Part shown: piece by piece, positions 21,401 through 33,716 of the stretch
Layout of the letters: every line of letters starts with the position of its first letter
How positions within the stretch are numbered: the first letter of the stretch is position 1
DNA from: Branchiostoma floridae
Taxonomy: Eukaryota; Chordata; Leptocardii; Amphioxiformes; Branchiostomatidae
Length of the DNA: 64,000 nt
Direction: 5' to 3'
Assembly (NCBI RefSeq): GCF_000003815.2
Contig: NW_023365731.1
Coordinates: forward strand, 1 to 64,000
The notes under the pieces: model-generated
What the model was told of the DNA's origin: nothing
Seen by the model: only the letters and a program-made list of their open reading frames with translations
Database searches by the model: none
Translations under genes and position numbers: made by a program

Positions 21401-24189
21401 AATAAATTCTTTTTTTCACACCTTGTTCTTGATTTGGGAATTTACTTCGGCATTCTGTTACATTAGTATCGTTTTCCGATGTTTCAATCCACACACAAAC
21501 AAAACCTTTTTTTAAACAAACTGATGCTTGCGTGGATGTCATCCATATAATCAAATTAACATGGCCTAACCTACAAGAAGCAACACTTACTTGTGTAGAA
21601 GAAGCCAGCCTTAGCCAGGTGCATGGGTGCCACAGCTGTGGAGGACGGCCACAGGTGAAAGGAGGACAGTCTGATCTGTTCGTCTGCCATCTGCGGATGT
21701 TTCGGTCTGGACGCTCGGTACGTTGGGACCTGCAGTCCTGGCTGGTGAATCCGTGCAGTCTGGTACAGGCCTGACGATTGGCTGGTTGGTTCCCTATTCG
21801 CGGGAGTGGACTGCGGAATGGATGGAGGGAGGTTGGGGTCTTCATCCTCGATCGGGATGTTACCGACGTTGAAGTTGAGGACAAAAGGACAGGAGGAAAA
21901 ATGGCGGCGATGTTCGTTCATGGCGCGGTCGCCTGCCTCCCAGTTGCGGAGGATTCCCTGGCAGCAGAAGCACTGCACGCGGTCGTCAGATCCCGTGTAG
22001 AAGAACCCGGCCTTGGCGAGTTCCCGCGGTTGGAGGGGCGCCCAGGCGGGCCACGTGACGTAGGAGTCCACGCGTCGCTGCTCGCTCTTGTACTGGTGTC
22101 TCGGGTCGATGTCTCTCTCGTGTGGCGTGCCAGGCCCCGGGTCGGGAATGTCGTAGGAATTCGGCAGGACGTTGTTCTGAAGGGTAAGATTTGGAGGGCG
22201 ACTAGAGGTCAACATAGAGTCAGGACTGTCCCCACCTCGAGGAGGGTTATTGTTGTCAGGTCTGCCAAGATTAGTCGTATTTGATGAAGGCTGACGGTAG
22301 CTGTTATCGTTGTTGTCGTTTATGTCAGCCTCTTTACTTCTCAGTTTTTCCCGTTGTGCGGGAGAGAGAAAATCGGCGTAGTCCCTTCCCGCCGTTGGTG
22401 CTGCTGCCGCGGCCGCTTGTGGAACGGGCGCCGGAAACATCCCCGGCGGTAGCAGTGGCTTGTTTCTGTTCTCGCGACCGTTCACAAAGTCACAGTGAGG
22501 GTACAGTCTCTCGTGTTCGCCCATGGCTGTGTCACCATACTCCCATCCCTCCACTCCGCCACCACAGGAGAAACATATCACGCGGTCCCCAGTACCGCTG
22601 TAGTAGAACCCGGCTCGGGCCATCCTGGTGGCGCTGACGGGCACGGAATCGGGGAAGTGGCGGAAGCTGGAGAGACGGATCGCCTCTTGTGTGTAGTCCA
22701 GCGCTCGTGCCATTTCTGGTGCCATGGCGGCTGTAGTCCCTCTGGTTGTACATGTTTCAACTGTTTGACCTGCCAAATGACAACAAGCAAAGAAGGATTC
22801 ATATATTAAGATTGAATCTAAGATGAACTTCAAGGTCAAATATCTATTGAACCATACAGTTTATGATAGCAATAAGTATACAGTTATGATTATGAGTAAT
22901 AATGGAAAGATGCTCAAACAAATCATTATTTTGGTCGGTAGCTTGAGGAATGAATTTACTTTACTATATGAAACCATAATTAATTTGGATTTTGGAAAAA
23001 GACCAAAAATTTCCTGGGTATGGGACTCGTTGCAATAGATGTACTGCAATTTGTCACATTTCTGGAAGAATTAAGCCATGTTAAGAAGCCTTGAATGATT
23101 TTGAGTCTCGAAAGAGCTGCCAGAATAAAGTCTGTAAGTTTGAATAAACAAACACTGAATCACTAGTTTAAGGGAATATCTCCTCATGACAAGTGTAAAG
23201 GGTCTCATTGTGCTGCAAATGATGACCCCTTTTTCACTGACAAAAGCTGAGCTATTTTCATGCAAATGCATGAATAAGATCTATCATTGAGAGTCTGTTA
23301 TAGGGTTGCATACAGCAACTGTGTGCCTCACATTTGCACATCTGCGTAACGTCTATTTTGGCACAGTAAGGTCAGATGGAGGGTGACGCAACCATCCTTT
23401 CAATCATGTTTCGGATACATCATGGGCCATTTAAAGCAGCATGAGTCAATATAACCCCATACGTGTAACAAGCTAGAAAAATACTAAGCTCGGAATGCTG
23501 AAAAGTGTTAAAAAAATGTTAAGAAACATCATGCTAAACTTGAAATACCTATACATGCTTTTATACACTTGATGGAGATATTATTACAATTACATCTGTG
23601 CATTGTGACTGCACGCACTTGAGGTCAAAATTGGGGCACCAATTTCCCAATGTGATAATGACATGCCATATGCCTGGGACAGTGTCGCAGTTGCTATTAG
23701 TATGTCTATGTTTGGGCCAAGCAAACCAGCCCAATGCCCTCTGTAAGATTCCTGTACAATTCTGGGTTTCCATGAATGTTGTCTAGAAGGAAAAATAGAA
23801 ATGCTCCATGAAAATTGAAACTGCAGGCAATGATCCTACGTCTTTCCTTGCATCTGGCAACATTAACAATTCCTGGCTTTGGACCTAACATAACATTATC
23901 ACACAGATACAAAAGAGGACAGCGAATGACAATTTAAAAGATGCTTACCAGCTGGGAGAGGTCGAGGGGGTGCCATTGATATTACGCCATCCGTGGCCAG
24001 CAGAGAACTGTCGAACGCCACAGTTCCGCCCGCCATGTTGCCTTCATTAGAATTTGGGTCACGTGTGTTGCATCCAATTGTTGGCCAAGATTTTGGGCCT
24101 GTTTGACTTTGAACATAGTTGCTTTGAGAGATGCCAGTTGGTGCGCAGTCAGGACCAACATTTGGGTCCAATCCATTGTTTGCTGCCAT
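15416..24189 (-). CDS. Inhibitor of apoptosis protein (BIR x3, UBA, RING), 6 exons
   Basis: Exons in transcript order: 24189-23949, 22769-21591, 20839-20649 (or -20655), 19428-19386, 16799-16410, 15627-15416. All boundaries are AG/GT with matching phase; 751 aa (749 with the other donor). BIR1 about 112-176, BIR2 313-377, BIR3 447-511, each with the CxxC...H...C zinc set and the GFxYT motif; BIR3 is split between exons 2 and 3. UBA about 568-614 ([11 protein letters not shown]). RING at the C-terminus with C704, C707, C719, H721, C725, C728, C735, C738. No CARD seen. The architecture is that of XIAP/cIAP proteins: BIRs bind caspases or IAP-binding motifs, RING is an E3 ubiquitin ligase, UBA binds ubiquitin chains; cytoplasmic. 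It is longer than XIAP (497 aa) because of low-complexity linkers (poly-Ala, Asn/Asp-rich) and a 110-residue N-terminus. The ATG at 24189 begins exon 1; an in-frame GTG lies 24 nt upstream. Whether it is orthologous to XIAP or cIAP cannot be told here. Confidence 0.93.
16978..18748. mobile_element. 1.8-kb element with ACAGT(C/G)AAACCTG ends and ORF relic
   Basis: Imperfect terminal inverted repeats (TACAGTGAAACCTG at the left, complement of TACAGTCAAACCTG at the right) with repeated ACGACCAC and GGTCCCTTGA motifs in both arms. An interior plus-strand ORF (17841-18266) is unrecognised; its end, [12 protein letters not shown], resembles the Q-T-T-hydrophobic-F tails of transposon proteins. A tandem duplication of about 140 bp sits at 18374-18656. 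Lies wholly in IAP intron 4, antisense features irrelevant to the host frame. Family name not assigned. Confidence 0.65.
18880..19210. mobile_element. MITE with CAGGGCTCGAAAT ends
   Basis: 13-bp perfect terminal inverted repeats CAGGGCTCGAAAT, with subterminal GGTGCACCC motifs in both arms. ACATG directly flanks both ends. The CAGGG terminus is common in hAT elements; a clean 8-bp target duplication is not visible. Lies in IAP intron 4. No coding capacity. Confidence 0.75.
20167..20514. mobile_element. MITE sharing ACAGTCAAACCTGT ends
   Basis: 14-bp inverted termini TACAGTCAAACCTGT, same family as the 16978-18748 element, with CGGTCACT/AGTGACCG subterminal arms. 348 bp, no coding capacity; IAP intron 3. 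Confidence 0.78.
20965..21135. mobile_element. MITE with TAC(A/T)GTAAATGCA ends, copy 1
   Basis: Left end TACAGTAAATGCA and right end complement TACTGTAAATGCA; the interior has paired TTCGCG and ACCGC motifs. A second copy lies at 59168-59378. TA ends suggest mariner/Tc-type mobilisation. IAP intron 2. Confidence 0.75.
21155..21566. mobile_element. Truncated member of the GGCCA(C/T)GTTGATTTGATTA family
   Basis: The right end (GGATGTCATCCATATAATCA then GGCC) and interior (GTGGTCAGGAAGGTTGAA, ACTGAACACA) match the full element at 60683-61537. The left end is degraded. Its right end lies about 24 bp inside the intron from the donor of IAP exon 2. Confidence 0.65.
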
Positions 24190-27100
24190 TTTCTCTAACT
24201 TAATATATTGCACTAAAGTTTTTGAGAAATAATAGTGATAGCTCAGAAACTACAAGAGGGTTTAAATCACTCTACAATAGTGGAAGAAGTACTACTAGTG
24301 ATTCAGAAGTTTGGAAAAGAGGTACTCAGAGGACAGAGATGAATATGGGCCCTTAAATCCAACTTGTGAATTGTGAACCCACACTGTAGTCCGACACTTC
24401 ACAATTATCTCCTTTAAAATTAGTTCTCTAACAAGAATCCATCTCCATGTAATACAGCATGGATGGATCAATGCGCCAGGTCTATACGAAACAAAGCAGG
24501 CCATTTTTTATGGCCTGCCTGGCAAAAAGCCATATGAAATAGGATTCCATGATGAAGTAAGTCCTGGAGTTGTGTAACAATGTTGATCTCTGTGTCAGTA
24601 GATGTCACTGTCAGTGTTTCCTCAGTTCGTCAGGGTCGTTCAATTCTGTTGGAAAAAAAGAAATAGATTGCTTTAATTCTTCTGAATGAGTGAGAATTTC
24701 ATTTGGTATTATTGAGCAATTGATGTCAAATATTACTAAGGCCATGACAATTCAATCAATTGGTTTTTGGAATTGCCTGTTTCTATTTTTCCAAAAATGA
24801 AAAAATAACACCTTTCATTCAGCAAATTTTCACCATTATGTTTAACTTTACCCCATACTTTTTTGGGGGAAAAATCAGCAAACCAACAAATTAATTTGGT
24901 TTGGCCTAAAACAGCAATAAATGTCAACAAAACAACAATAATGCTCTCGTCAGGACTTGCAAGCATAATTTGGCAGTTTTGAAAAATGACCCAAATTTTC
25001 CCTTTCACTTCAATACACGTATTTGAAAAATGTAATAAAACAAAGGTGCTATCAGTTTTTTTTAAAATTGTAGAGAACAGCCGTATAGTGGTGTATAATA
25101 CTAGTAGTACCTTAACATACAAACATCTGGTGCACCAATCATCCAATGTACCAAGTCAGAAATTAGGTACACAGCTCAAACTTTGGGTAGACAAAAGTGT
25201 ACCCAACGCCAGTTTCATGGGCAGAGCATAGATATACATGGCACAAATAGCATTAAATCCCAGTCACTAATTATTTATTATTGCATACCAGAACACATAT
25301 GAATGGCCCATGTTTACACAATTTTTTGCTAGCTGGGGTTAATGATCCCTCTGTAATTGTCGGTGCAACCGCTAGGAGTGTTATTTAATCAGGCTACAAT
25401 AATCATGAGGCTCAAAGTTAATATGTATATATTTCACCGATACTCTTTGTACTTGTATGTTTTGCTCCTTATGTAGTGAAATGATCTTTAAACATCAGTT
25501 GTTTTACATGTAGTAAGTCGTTTTGAGACTTTGCAAGTAAAGACATGGGAATTAATTTAAAGACCTTAGGCCTTTAAGTTTAACTCTGCTACCTTTTAAA
25601 CTTATTTTAACATGGAGGAACCTTATACCTCGACAAGGGGAGCAAGGGACCAGTCAATAGCCTACTAAGTAGGCATGTAGGCAGGCTTTTACTAGTTTAA
25701 GGCAAGCAAGTAAATGGAAATCATACCCACAGGTAGCTCCTGTACTCCTATAAAGTCTCCATGTAGTGAAACTTGAAGGTGTGTACCCAAATTTGTACTA
25801 TCCTGACCATTTAAACTTCCCTCTGTTATTCTGTGTAAACATAAACCGACCAATCGGGCTAGTACACAAACTTCCTTTGTCATTCAGTGAAAACAAAAAC
25901 CAACTGTTGAAATTTGAAATGTTATCCAATCACAGCCCAGGGTTTCTGATGAACCACAGTAAAACCTTTGACCTTAAGTTATCATATTTTGTTCATGAAC
26001 GAGACCGTTATGCAAATTCTTGTTTGCAAAGATTATTTTATAGAGTACATTATAGAAAAATAGTACAGTAAGAAAATTGATAGTTGACAGCCTTTCCACC
26101 ATGTTTACCAAAAATAACATTTAAAAAAAGAACAAAAACTAAACAAGACTATAAAAATTAAAATTACTAGTTTAGTTTAGTATGTACTGTTATCATTAAG
26201 AATTTTGCTCCATTTTTCATAAAGGTAGTTGTTGAGCAGGTGTTCCGATATTGCCAAACAGTTCATAGTGTTTGCTTGTACAGGTGAAAGGTGACCAACG
26301 GTTAGCATACCTAATTTGCATCATTGATAGCACAGAACATACCAAAAGATACCCGAGGGGTAGCCAACACAAAAATCTACGAGGGAAACTGTCATTTTCA
26401 TGAGCAAGAAAGCTAGACACCATGTATATATATTCAATGACACATAACGACCTAGAATTACAACCAATGTTGCTCATTCAAAGAATCAAACAGGACAGAG
26501 CTGTAAATATCTACTAAGCGTTCTCCCCTTTCTGATGTCCATTTACCTTGATCATGTGACTACGTTGTACCTGATTATGTCATAATGAGTCACCCTAAGA
26601 GCATGTTTGCTAACATGCGGGAAGTAACGGCGCTCCCGAAATTTGGTGATTTCGGGGATATTTGCTCGATTTCTGGGCAAAATGTGACATCTTTTGCCAC
26701 GGATTGCCTGCGGCTTGCTTCTGAATCTCATCTGTTTGTCAAAAGCTGCGTAGAACGGCCCACAAAAGACCGTTTCACCGCCCACGAGGAAGCGTTTGGT
26801 TTCCTTTGTTCGGACACAATGGATTTCCCCGTCAACGGTTTTAACCGCCAATTTCTCTACCATCAAATATCTGTACATTTGTGGAGATTTTTCCACCGTG
26901 GGCTTGAATTTGGACCTCTACTCTGTCTACCTGTCAACTGTAACACAACATCAGATGCAAGATTCGGATTTTCTTTCTGGTAAGAACATATAGGACTTGT
27001 TTTGGACTACGTGTAACGATGACGTGTACCAACATTTGTAACTGATACAAATTTACAGGGGCCTCGAAGAATATGACAGTATTGACTAAGAAACGGTATC

Positions 27101-28606
27101 TACAAAGTGCCATGAATATTCTGACTTGTTTCTTTGTATTCCAGACAATGGTATCCAGCAAACTTGTAGATTTTACCCCATGTTGTTTCATAAGCAAATC
27201 CAAAATTTTGTTATTGTTTTCGCTTACTCATGCATGTAAATGGTACACCTGGATTTCAGTTCCAAGATTTACCAAAATGTTGTTTCTTAATAAGACCTAA
27301 AACGTTTTCTTGATGTAATGCACATGTCATTATGATTGCATATTGATAAAGTATTAGTGATGCAAAAATTTTGCTGCATTTTTATCAGTAGCAACTTGTT
27401 ATGGTCTCGAGGAATTTTCCTTCACTTCCCTTTCGCCCTTGTCAAGACTGCTTGCCGAGTATCACATGATCTGTATACTAGACGCTAACGCAGTATACCC
27501 TAGTCTATGACTCTATTCTGGTCAGAATATAACATTATATTATTCTCTCTCTTTCTCTCTCTGTTCTACCATCATTCCTTTAATATTAATATTGATAATT
27601 GATGTGTCAACGGTAACGCTACATGTAGCGTTATGTTGACAAAACCCCGCCTAAATCAACGGCCAGAAGTTTGTCCTGCAAACAATGCTAGGTAAATGCC
27701 TGGGGAAGTATACCTGTCCAGGTATCATGTGACTCCAACAACACAATGTGGTTGGGGGATTTTTCTTACTATCAACAACGCATGCGCATTCTCTCCAAAT
27801 TATTAAAAGCCCCCTATCTACATGTAGACTCCGGACCTAAACCAAGGTTGTCAACAACAAAAGTGGAACCACTGTTGTCTGCAAATTCCGAGCTCAAATG
27901 CTCTCGTAGGTAAAAATATACTGCATGTATAAGGTTTCAGGCATTCGCATGGGTTCGTTGTTGACATTTTGGTGATTGGACCACGACTTGTGAACGTATA
28001 CAGCTGAATAAACAAACATATCAGGGCATTAAACGCCCCCAAAGTCAAATTCCACTTTTAAATAACGAAATGCTGCACTTTAAGACAAGACAACGTGCGT
28101 TACTGCATGCATTTGTGTTACACTTGTGCACGGCATTCTTATGCCCTTGACTACACCCCGTCGTCTTTCCTAAACCGCCATATTGGACTGTTTTCACCGA
28201 AAATTCGCTGCTACGCAGCAGCCCTTTAAACTTACCTGGGCTTTAATATCACCTCGGCGACCTCTGTGCAGGGAAAGGTTGTCACAGAGTAAACAAAACT
28301 ATTCAGTTTTTGCAGTGACCTGTAAAACACAGATAAGTAACCCCACCCCGTCAGTTGTCAACTTGCCAACGAAGAATGCTGACGTCACAATCCCACGTGA
28401 CTGAGTCCCAAAGGATCTCAAAGTAGTGCAGGGTAGTCTCAAACAACTTGCTATAACGTTACGGATAAAAGTTTGCCTAGGGTACCTAACTTGGACATCA
28501 GAGGGTTTCCTTTGCCTTGGCGTGGGATTCCTGTAAACCTTAGCGTGGACTCACACTCTCGACAATACAATGTCCGTAGGAACTCTGTTGGAGGGTAAGT
28601 ACTAGA
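24190..28606. other. Region upstream of IAP, no recognised gene
   Basis: Includes the IAP promoter side. Two opposite open frames of about 120 codons near 26552-26983 overlap one another and match no family known to me. A hairpin CAGGCCAT..ATGGCCTG lies at 24498-24518 and a long palindrome at 27605-27641. Otherwise AT-rich single-copy-looking DNA. Confidence 0.5.
27605..27641. other. 37-bp nested palindrome
   Basis: Core TAACGCTACATGTAGCGTTA (27614-27633) is a perfect 20-bp palindrome; outer arms TGTCAAC (27605-27611) and GTTGACA (27635-27641) are also inverted. Confidence 0.85.
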
Positions 28607-28720
28607 ACTCTCCAAGCAGATGTTGGTTGGGAAAATCGTTAACTTTTTCTTATATGGCGTCTTTTCCGATCAGCAGTTGGTCGGGAGTAGCTAAGTTAAA
28701 GTAGCCTCTGCTTGGAGAGT
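28607..28720. mobile_element. Small MITE, ACTCTCCAAGCAGA ends
   Basis: Inverted ends ACTCTCCAAGCAGA with flanking CTAG(T)AC-like sequence; 114 bp. A half copy sharing CTTTTTCTTATATG lies at 12388-12450. Confidence 0.7.
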
Positions 28721-29149
28721 AGCTAGTACAGGGCCAGACTCGCGGCCCTTTGAACAACTTGTGCCAGGCGGCACGGCAACTGCACTGTAACGGACTGTAA
28801 CTTGACAAAAGATTTTTAAAAAATGACAGAATTCGAAGGGGGCTTATTATTTGCCGTAAGAAAGCTCTCGACCTCGGGTCAAACACCATACTACCCGATC
28901 CCTATCCATGTGCATGTCCCAGTCTGGCAAATTAGTGGCCTCACAAAGTACAAATTCCACCTGTAACAGGTACGCCATGTAACAATGTGGCGACGTGAAA
29001 GTAACTTTCCGTAAAATCAGACTGACAAAAATGAATATTGCGTACAACGTTGTTCAAACAGACAGAATTTTGTACTATATAAACTAGTACTAGTACTTCA
29101 AATCTTATCGCACCATCTCCTCTTCCAGCAGCGGGCTGCCTCGTTGGCT

Positions 29150-29320
29150 AATCTCCAAGTAGATCCTACAATGGCATAAGATAGTACCAAACTGGCCAAG
29201 GAGTGTAGTCAGCCAAGAGGTGTACATTTGCCATGTAGCAAAACACACTCCTAAGCCGGCTTCAGTCCTCTGCCAGCTTTTGATACTATATTATGCTACC
29301 GTAGGATCTGCTTGGAGATT
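29150..29320. mobile_element. MITE with long arms, AATCTCCAAG(T/C)AGATCCTAC
   Basis: Arms of about 35 bp: AATCTCCAAGTAGATCCTAC then GGCATAAGATAGTA, inverted at the right with few mismatches. 171 bp. Confidence 0.75.
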
Positions 29321-30270
29321 ATCGTTGGCCTCTATTCAGTAACGTAGTACTATAAATAAATGACTGTACTCCAGATGCCAGGCTAGGGAGTGCCAGTGGT
29401 GGTAAGTGAACTGCATTCATTCACATACTGACGTGAAATCTGCCAGTGCATTGACTAAGGTAATACACGACATGTCATGAAGTGAATGAGAGTATATAAT
29501 CTGATTGTCCAATATTTTCGTTGACCTTTAAGTGAACTATGCTGTTACAGACGGTCTTAAAGTTTGCTCTGCCTTTATGCCGCACGAGTGCACACGTACT
29601 TTCGCCCTTCCCCCCTCCCCACATGCCCTGATCCCCCAACCGTAAGTTTCGGTACCAACCGTAAGTTTCTCCCCAGGAACTAGTACACAGCTCACAGTTT
29701 CTGTAAGTTGATCTAGATCCTTACGATTCAGCCCAAATTAAGCATTTATCAACCGGCATTAAAACTTACCCAAACTTAGTAGCAGAAGTGAAGAACTTGA
29801 GGTGGCCATAGTGCAGGTACGTGAGCACGTGGTCTTCAAGCGCGCGAAACTCACCCGGTAAGTCAACACCTTCAATGGCAAATGCAAATATAGACGTTTC
29901 CGGTGGCTAAGAACGATGATAGGGGAGGAGTATTCAGTCACTCAATAGACCTTGACTTAGCCCCGCCCACTTCCGTCAAAACGTAGACGCGAAAAGTAAA
30001 AAATAAGGAACGTAAAACTCTCTCATTGGCTACATTGCTAATTGCCATTCTCTCTTTGGTTGAAATGTTAGATTTGATGGACAGTCAGGATAGGTCTAAG
30101 GAACAAACAAGGTGCAATAGGTACATACAATATTAACAAGTCCAAGCAGACGTAAACGAAAAGAACTAGTAACACTACCAGAATGGCAACAAGGCTAATA
30201 AGTGAGTATGCAAGGTCATTAATCTTCAAGCAGCGGTTAGACCGAAAACGCAATGTTCATTGGTTTGGTG

Positions 30271-30852
30271 TACGAGGGGCGTGCAATAAGTAATGGCCCT
30301 AACCCATTTCCCATAGCAGGAGATTAATGAAACTTGGCACAGATATTAATCTTTCTCTTCATAGGAACCACCCAGAGTTATGCATTTCTCCCATCGTTTG
30401 ATGCAGCTCTGGACACCGATTTTGTAGGACACCCCAGGTTGGTCCTCCAACAGATGCCTCATCAATGGCACAAGTGGGACGACCAGGTCTGGGAGCTGTT
30501 TCCACAGACTTCCGGCCACGTTTGAATTCAGGATGCCAGCGTTTTACAAGGTCATATGATGGGGCATCATCACCATAAGTTTCATTTATTTCATCAAAAG
30601 TCTTCTTTGGTGTGCGTCCTTTCAAATACAAAAACCGGATCACTGCGCGACACTCAACTGGTTCCATTTCACACCTGGTCCATTTCGCACCTGACTAAGT
30701 TCAAACACCAGTAAATCAGAAACCACAATTAGTTCAGAGCTGTCTTTTGCAACATAACCCATAGAGATATGAATCATTACACATACAAAATTTCATTTAG
30801 ATCAGACGACTGGAAGTGGGTCAGGGCCATTACTTATTGCACGCCCCTCGTA
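30271..30852. mobile_element. Internally deleted mariner-family element
   Basis: Near-perfect terminal inverted repeats of about 30 bp begin TACGAGGGGCGTGCAATAAG at the left and its complement ends at 30852; TA dinucleotides lie at both ends, as in mariner target sites. Inside, a minus-strand ORF from ATG 30667 to 30359 encodes the helix-turn-helix N-terminus of a mariner transposase (AVIRFLYLKGRTPKKTFDEI, then SYDLVKRWHPEFKRGR and PRPGRP). The DDD catalytic part is absent, so the copy is non-autonomous. Confidence 0.85.
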
Positions 30853-33277
30853 CTCCAAGTCTAACCGTTCCTATCTCCAAGAATGGAAATTACCAACTGC
30901 GTGATGGAAAATACCATTTGTAAGTAAAAAGAAGCGCTTGTATTTTTCCAGTCATCGTGAACCTGAGGGCAGGTACATACAAGTTCACGATGACTAAATT
31001 TATTTATTTATTTATTTCATCTTGAAAACAGATGGGTAGCCCCTACAACAGTGCATAGTTGATTTCCAAGGGGGCCCATCAAACATACATGTAAAATAAT
31101 AAATACAGGACAAAAAACGTGGTTACAATCAGTCAAACTTTGAACATCCAGGGACAACATACAGTACAGAAAACATACAACCGGTGCGTCAAAACATAAT
31201 CAGTGTCCATACTCATGTCGACTAAAACAAGCCCACTGATAACATAGCATTAATTAGATAATGTTAACTCATTATAATTTTCAAGCTTGCGAAGTTTCCT
31301 GACCGCTCCTTGTTTTCGAAAGAGATAGAGATAGATCTTCCAAAAATCTGCTTCGAAATTAAGGCAAAGTAACGCAACTACACTGCACACATTACACAAC
31401 ACTTCCTATGAATTCGACCACCGATAGCCAGCATCTATAAGTAAAGGGCTGAATGAAAAGGACACAACACATCAACATTCTTGTCGGGGGTAATAGAACG
31501 ATATGACGTATAGAGGTCCTGGCAATGTGCACGTGCACTTTGCCACGTATGTAAGTGTTTACAGATCTAGACATCCGAAACAGAGACTCGTGTGCATACT
31601 GTTATTGACATAATGCTCTAGAATATTAGAATGTGTAACATTATCTTTGCTGTTAGATTCGATTCGATTATGATTAGATGTTAGACATTAGCAATGTTTC
31701 AACTCCCATGTATATACAGATTGCCATACATTGTACCTGTTACAACTGTCGCGCAATAAAGTTCTTCTTTTATAAGGGCATTGTGTATTTCAACAATTTC
31801 TGACTGTATTGTCTATAACGCTATCTAACGTCTCAGACTAAGACAAACAGACATATCACTTTGCTGCCTTAGCTGTCCTACGGATCGATCAGTGAGGCAA
31901 TTTTTTTGGGGTCTTACAGGGCCATGTTGTTTTGATTATATGGATGACAGCGCCTGGAACCCCAAACTGTTGCGAGCGTGAGAATAAAAGAAAGTTTGGC
32001 CAAAAAATGTTGCCTCCATATGTGGTCACTTGATCAAACACGCAGCTCAGAGTTTTGTATACCAAACAATGAATTCTACATTTTTGTATTTTCACACCTT
32101 CAGTGTCTTTGGAATTGATTTTGGCATTTTAAGACTTACTATCCGTTTTCCTACATCGTTTCTTTTTTACAATTTAGGACATACATTTGCTCATTTTTGC
32201 AGCTGTTTTTGTTTACGATGTACAGTTTGGTTGAAAACTATCGTTTTTGGAAACGGACGAAGATTGATGGGCGCGCGGATGCCATCCATATCATTGAATC
32301 AACTTGCATTGGCCAAACGACATCATGGCTGACCTAGCTATAGCTAGATCATCTTACAGAAAGGTCTGTTATATTGTAGAAATTTGCCTGATATTGATTT
32401 CACTCATTCTGCATGCACCCTCTCAAATAGAAATGATGTTGATTTTGTGAACACCTCTGATAGAATCACCTACACTACATTACATGTATTTCACATTCTT
32501 TATCAAAGGCAGTTTGCACAAAAGATGTCAGCAAACCTGATATTTTACATAGATTTTATCCTCTGACTCATTGAAATGGGATTCTGAATGCTATTTTCTA
32601 GTGTAGCTTAATGTTTCGTCCACTGATGATGGGTCAACCCTCAAATGATTTTTTTATGACAGTCATTCTGCAACATTTTAATCTTGATGACTCATTTTTT
32701 CCTACCTACTTGCCTATCTATCTAGTATCTACAGACAGAATAACGATTCTTCTTTTCAATTTTTTTTGGTGATATACCAAAATTAATCTTCCAACCTTCT
32801 ATCTATTTGTACGCGATTCTCCCTAGCTTCACTTTTTGCATAGCTTGGACCCCGTCATTGAAATGAATTACCGGTGCTATCTTCGAGTGACATGTAGTGC
32901 GATTACATGAACCATTTTCGAATGTCAATTTTGATGCTTTTGAAATGTCAGACCCTGAAAGAATAGACCAACACGTCAGCAATAAGAGCTCGGACGAATC
33001 GGACTTCATATACCTCCATGAAATATCTCCTTAAAATGTTTTGAGCCTTTGTGGATTTATTATTTATTTGTCTCATTGATTGTGCAAATAAAGCTGTTAT
33101 TAGTATAGTATATTGTGTGATGATGCTTTCCTCTTGTCTTGATTTCGTAAAATGCATATATTGGATGTGCGGAAGTCCTTTAATTTGGCGGAATAATCAT
33201 AAGTTATGCAAATTGTATTGCACAGTTACATAATGCCAGGGTACGCCTTTAACTGGTTTAGACATGTCACTTGTAGG
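30853..33277. other. Intergenic, no recognised gene
   Basis: Holds an inverted repeat AGTCATCGTGAAC (30950-30962) / GTTCACGATGACT (30983-30995), an ATTT microsatellite (about 31001-31019), and the MITE at 31919-32315. Nothing coding is supported. Confidence 0.55.
31919..32315. mobile_element. MITE, GGCCATGTTG.. family, short copy
   Basis: The left arm (GGCCATGTTGTTTTGATTAT, GGATGACAGCGC, TTGCGAGCG) is the inverse of the right arm (GCGCGCGGATGCCATCCATA..TTGGCC). About 395 bp, non-coding. Confidence 0.7.
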
Positions 33278-33716
33278 TAGTGGTGCATACCTAAAGCCCG
33301 GACTTGGAATTGGACCTAAAAATGTTTAGGTCCAAGTCCAAAAAAAAACCTAAATGTCCTGACTTGAGAGTCCGGACTTGCAAAAAGCTATCTGTCACTT
33401 ATATTCCCTTTTCTTGTTCTAAACCATCTAAAACCTTCCATAGACAGTGAAATTTGCACTGGAAGAAGCCAAAAACATTTTGTGTTTACACTAGCTGTAT
33501 ACAAGTTGCATGTATTTTTCACATTGCATTTCAGTTCATGCTAACATGCAATTTTATATGCACCATCCCCCCTCCCCCTCAAAAAAGAAAAATTTTTTGC
33601 GCACATAATACGCAATTATGGGTTCAGGTCCGGACTTAAAAGTCCGGACCTGAACCTGAACTGCTGGACTTGAATCCGGACCTGAACCTGAATGTGAGTT
33701 TAGGTACGCACCACTA
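33278..33716. mobile_element. hAT-like MITE with 8-bp target duplication
   Basis: Terminal inverted repeats TAGTGGTGC(A/G)TACCTAAA at both ends, flanked by a perfect 8-bp direct repeat CTTGTAGG (33270-33277 and 33717-33724). The interior is made of GGACTTG and AGGTCCGGACCTGAACCTG inverted motifs with no coding capacity. The 8-bp duplication is diagnostic of hAT-superfamily integration. Confidence 0.85.

Noticed and set aside
21778-22809. Long plus-strand frames (up to 168 codons) antisense to the IAP gene
   Set aside because: Shadows of the GC-rich BIR exon on the other strand; no family features.
26552-26983. Overlapping opposite-strand frames of 114 and 132 codons
   Set aside because: Neither shows a known domain and they cannot both be constrained; kept only as a note in the intergenic entry.
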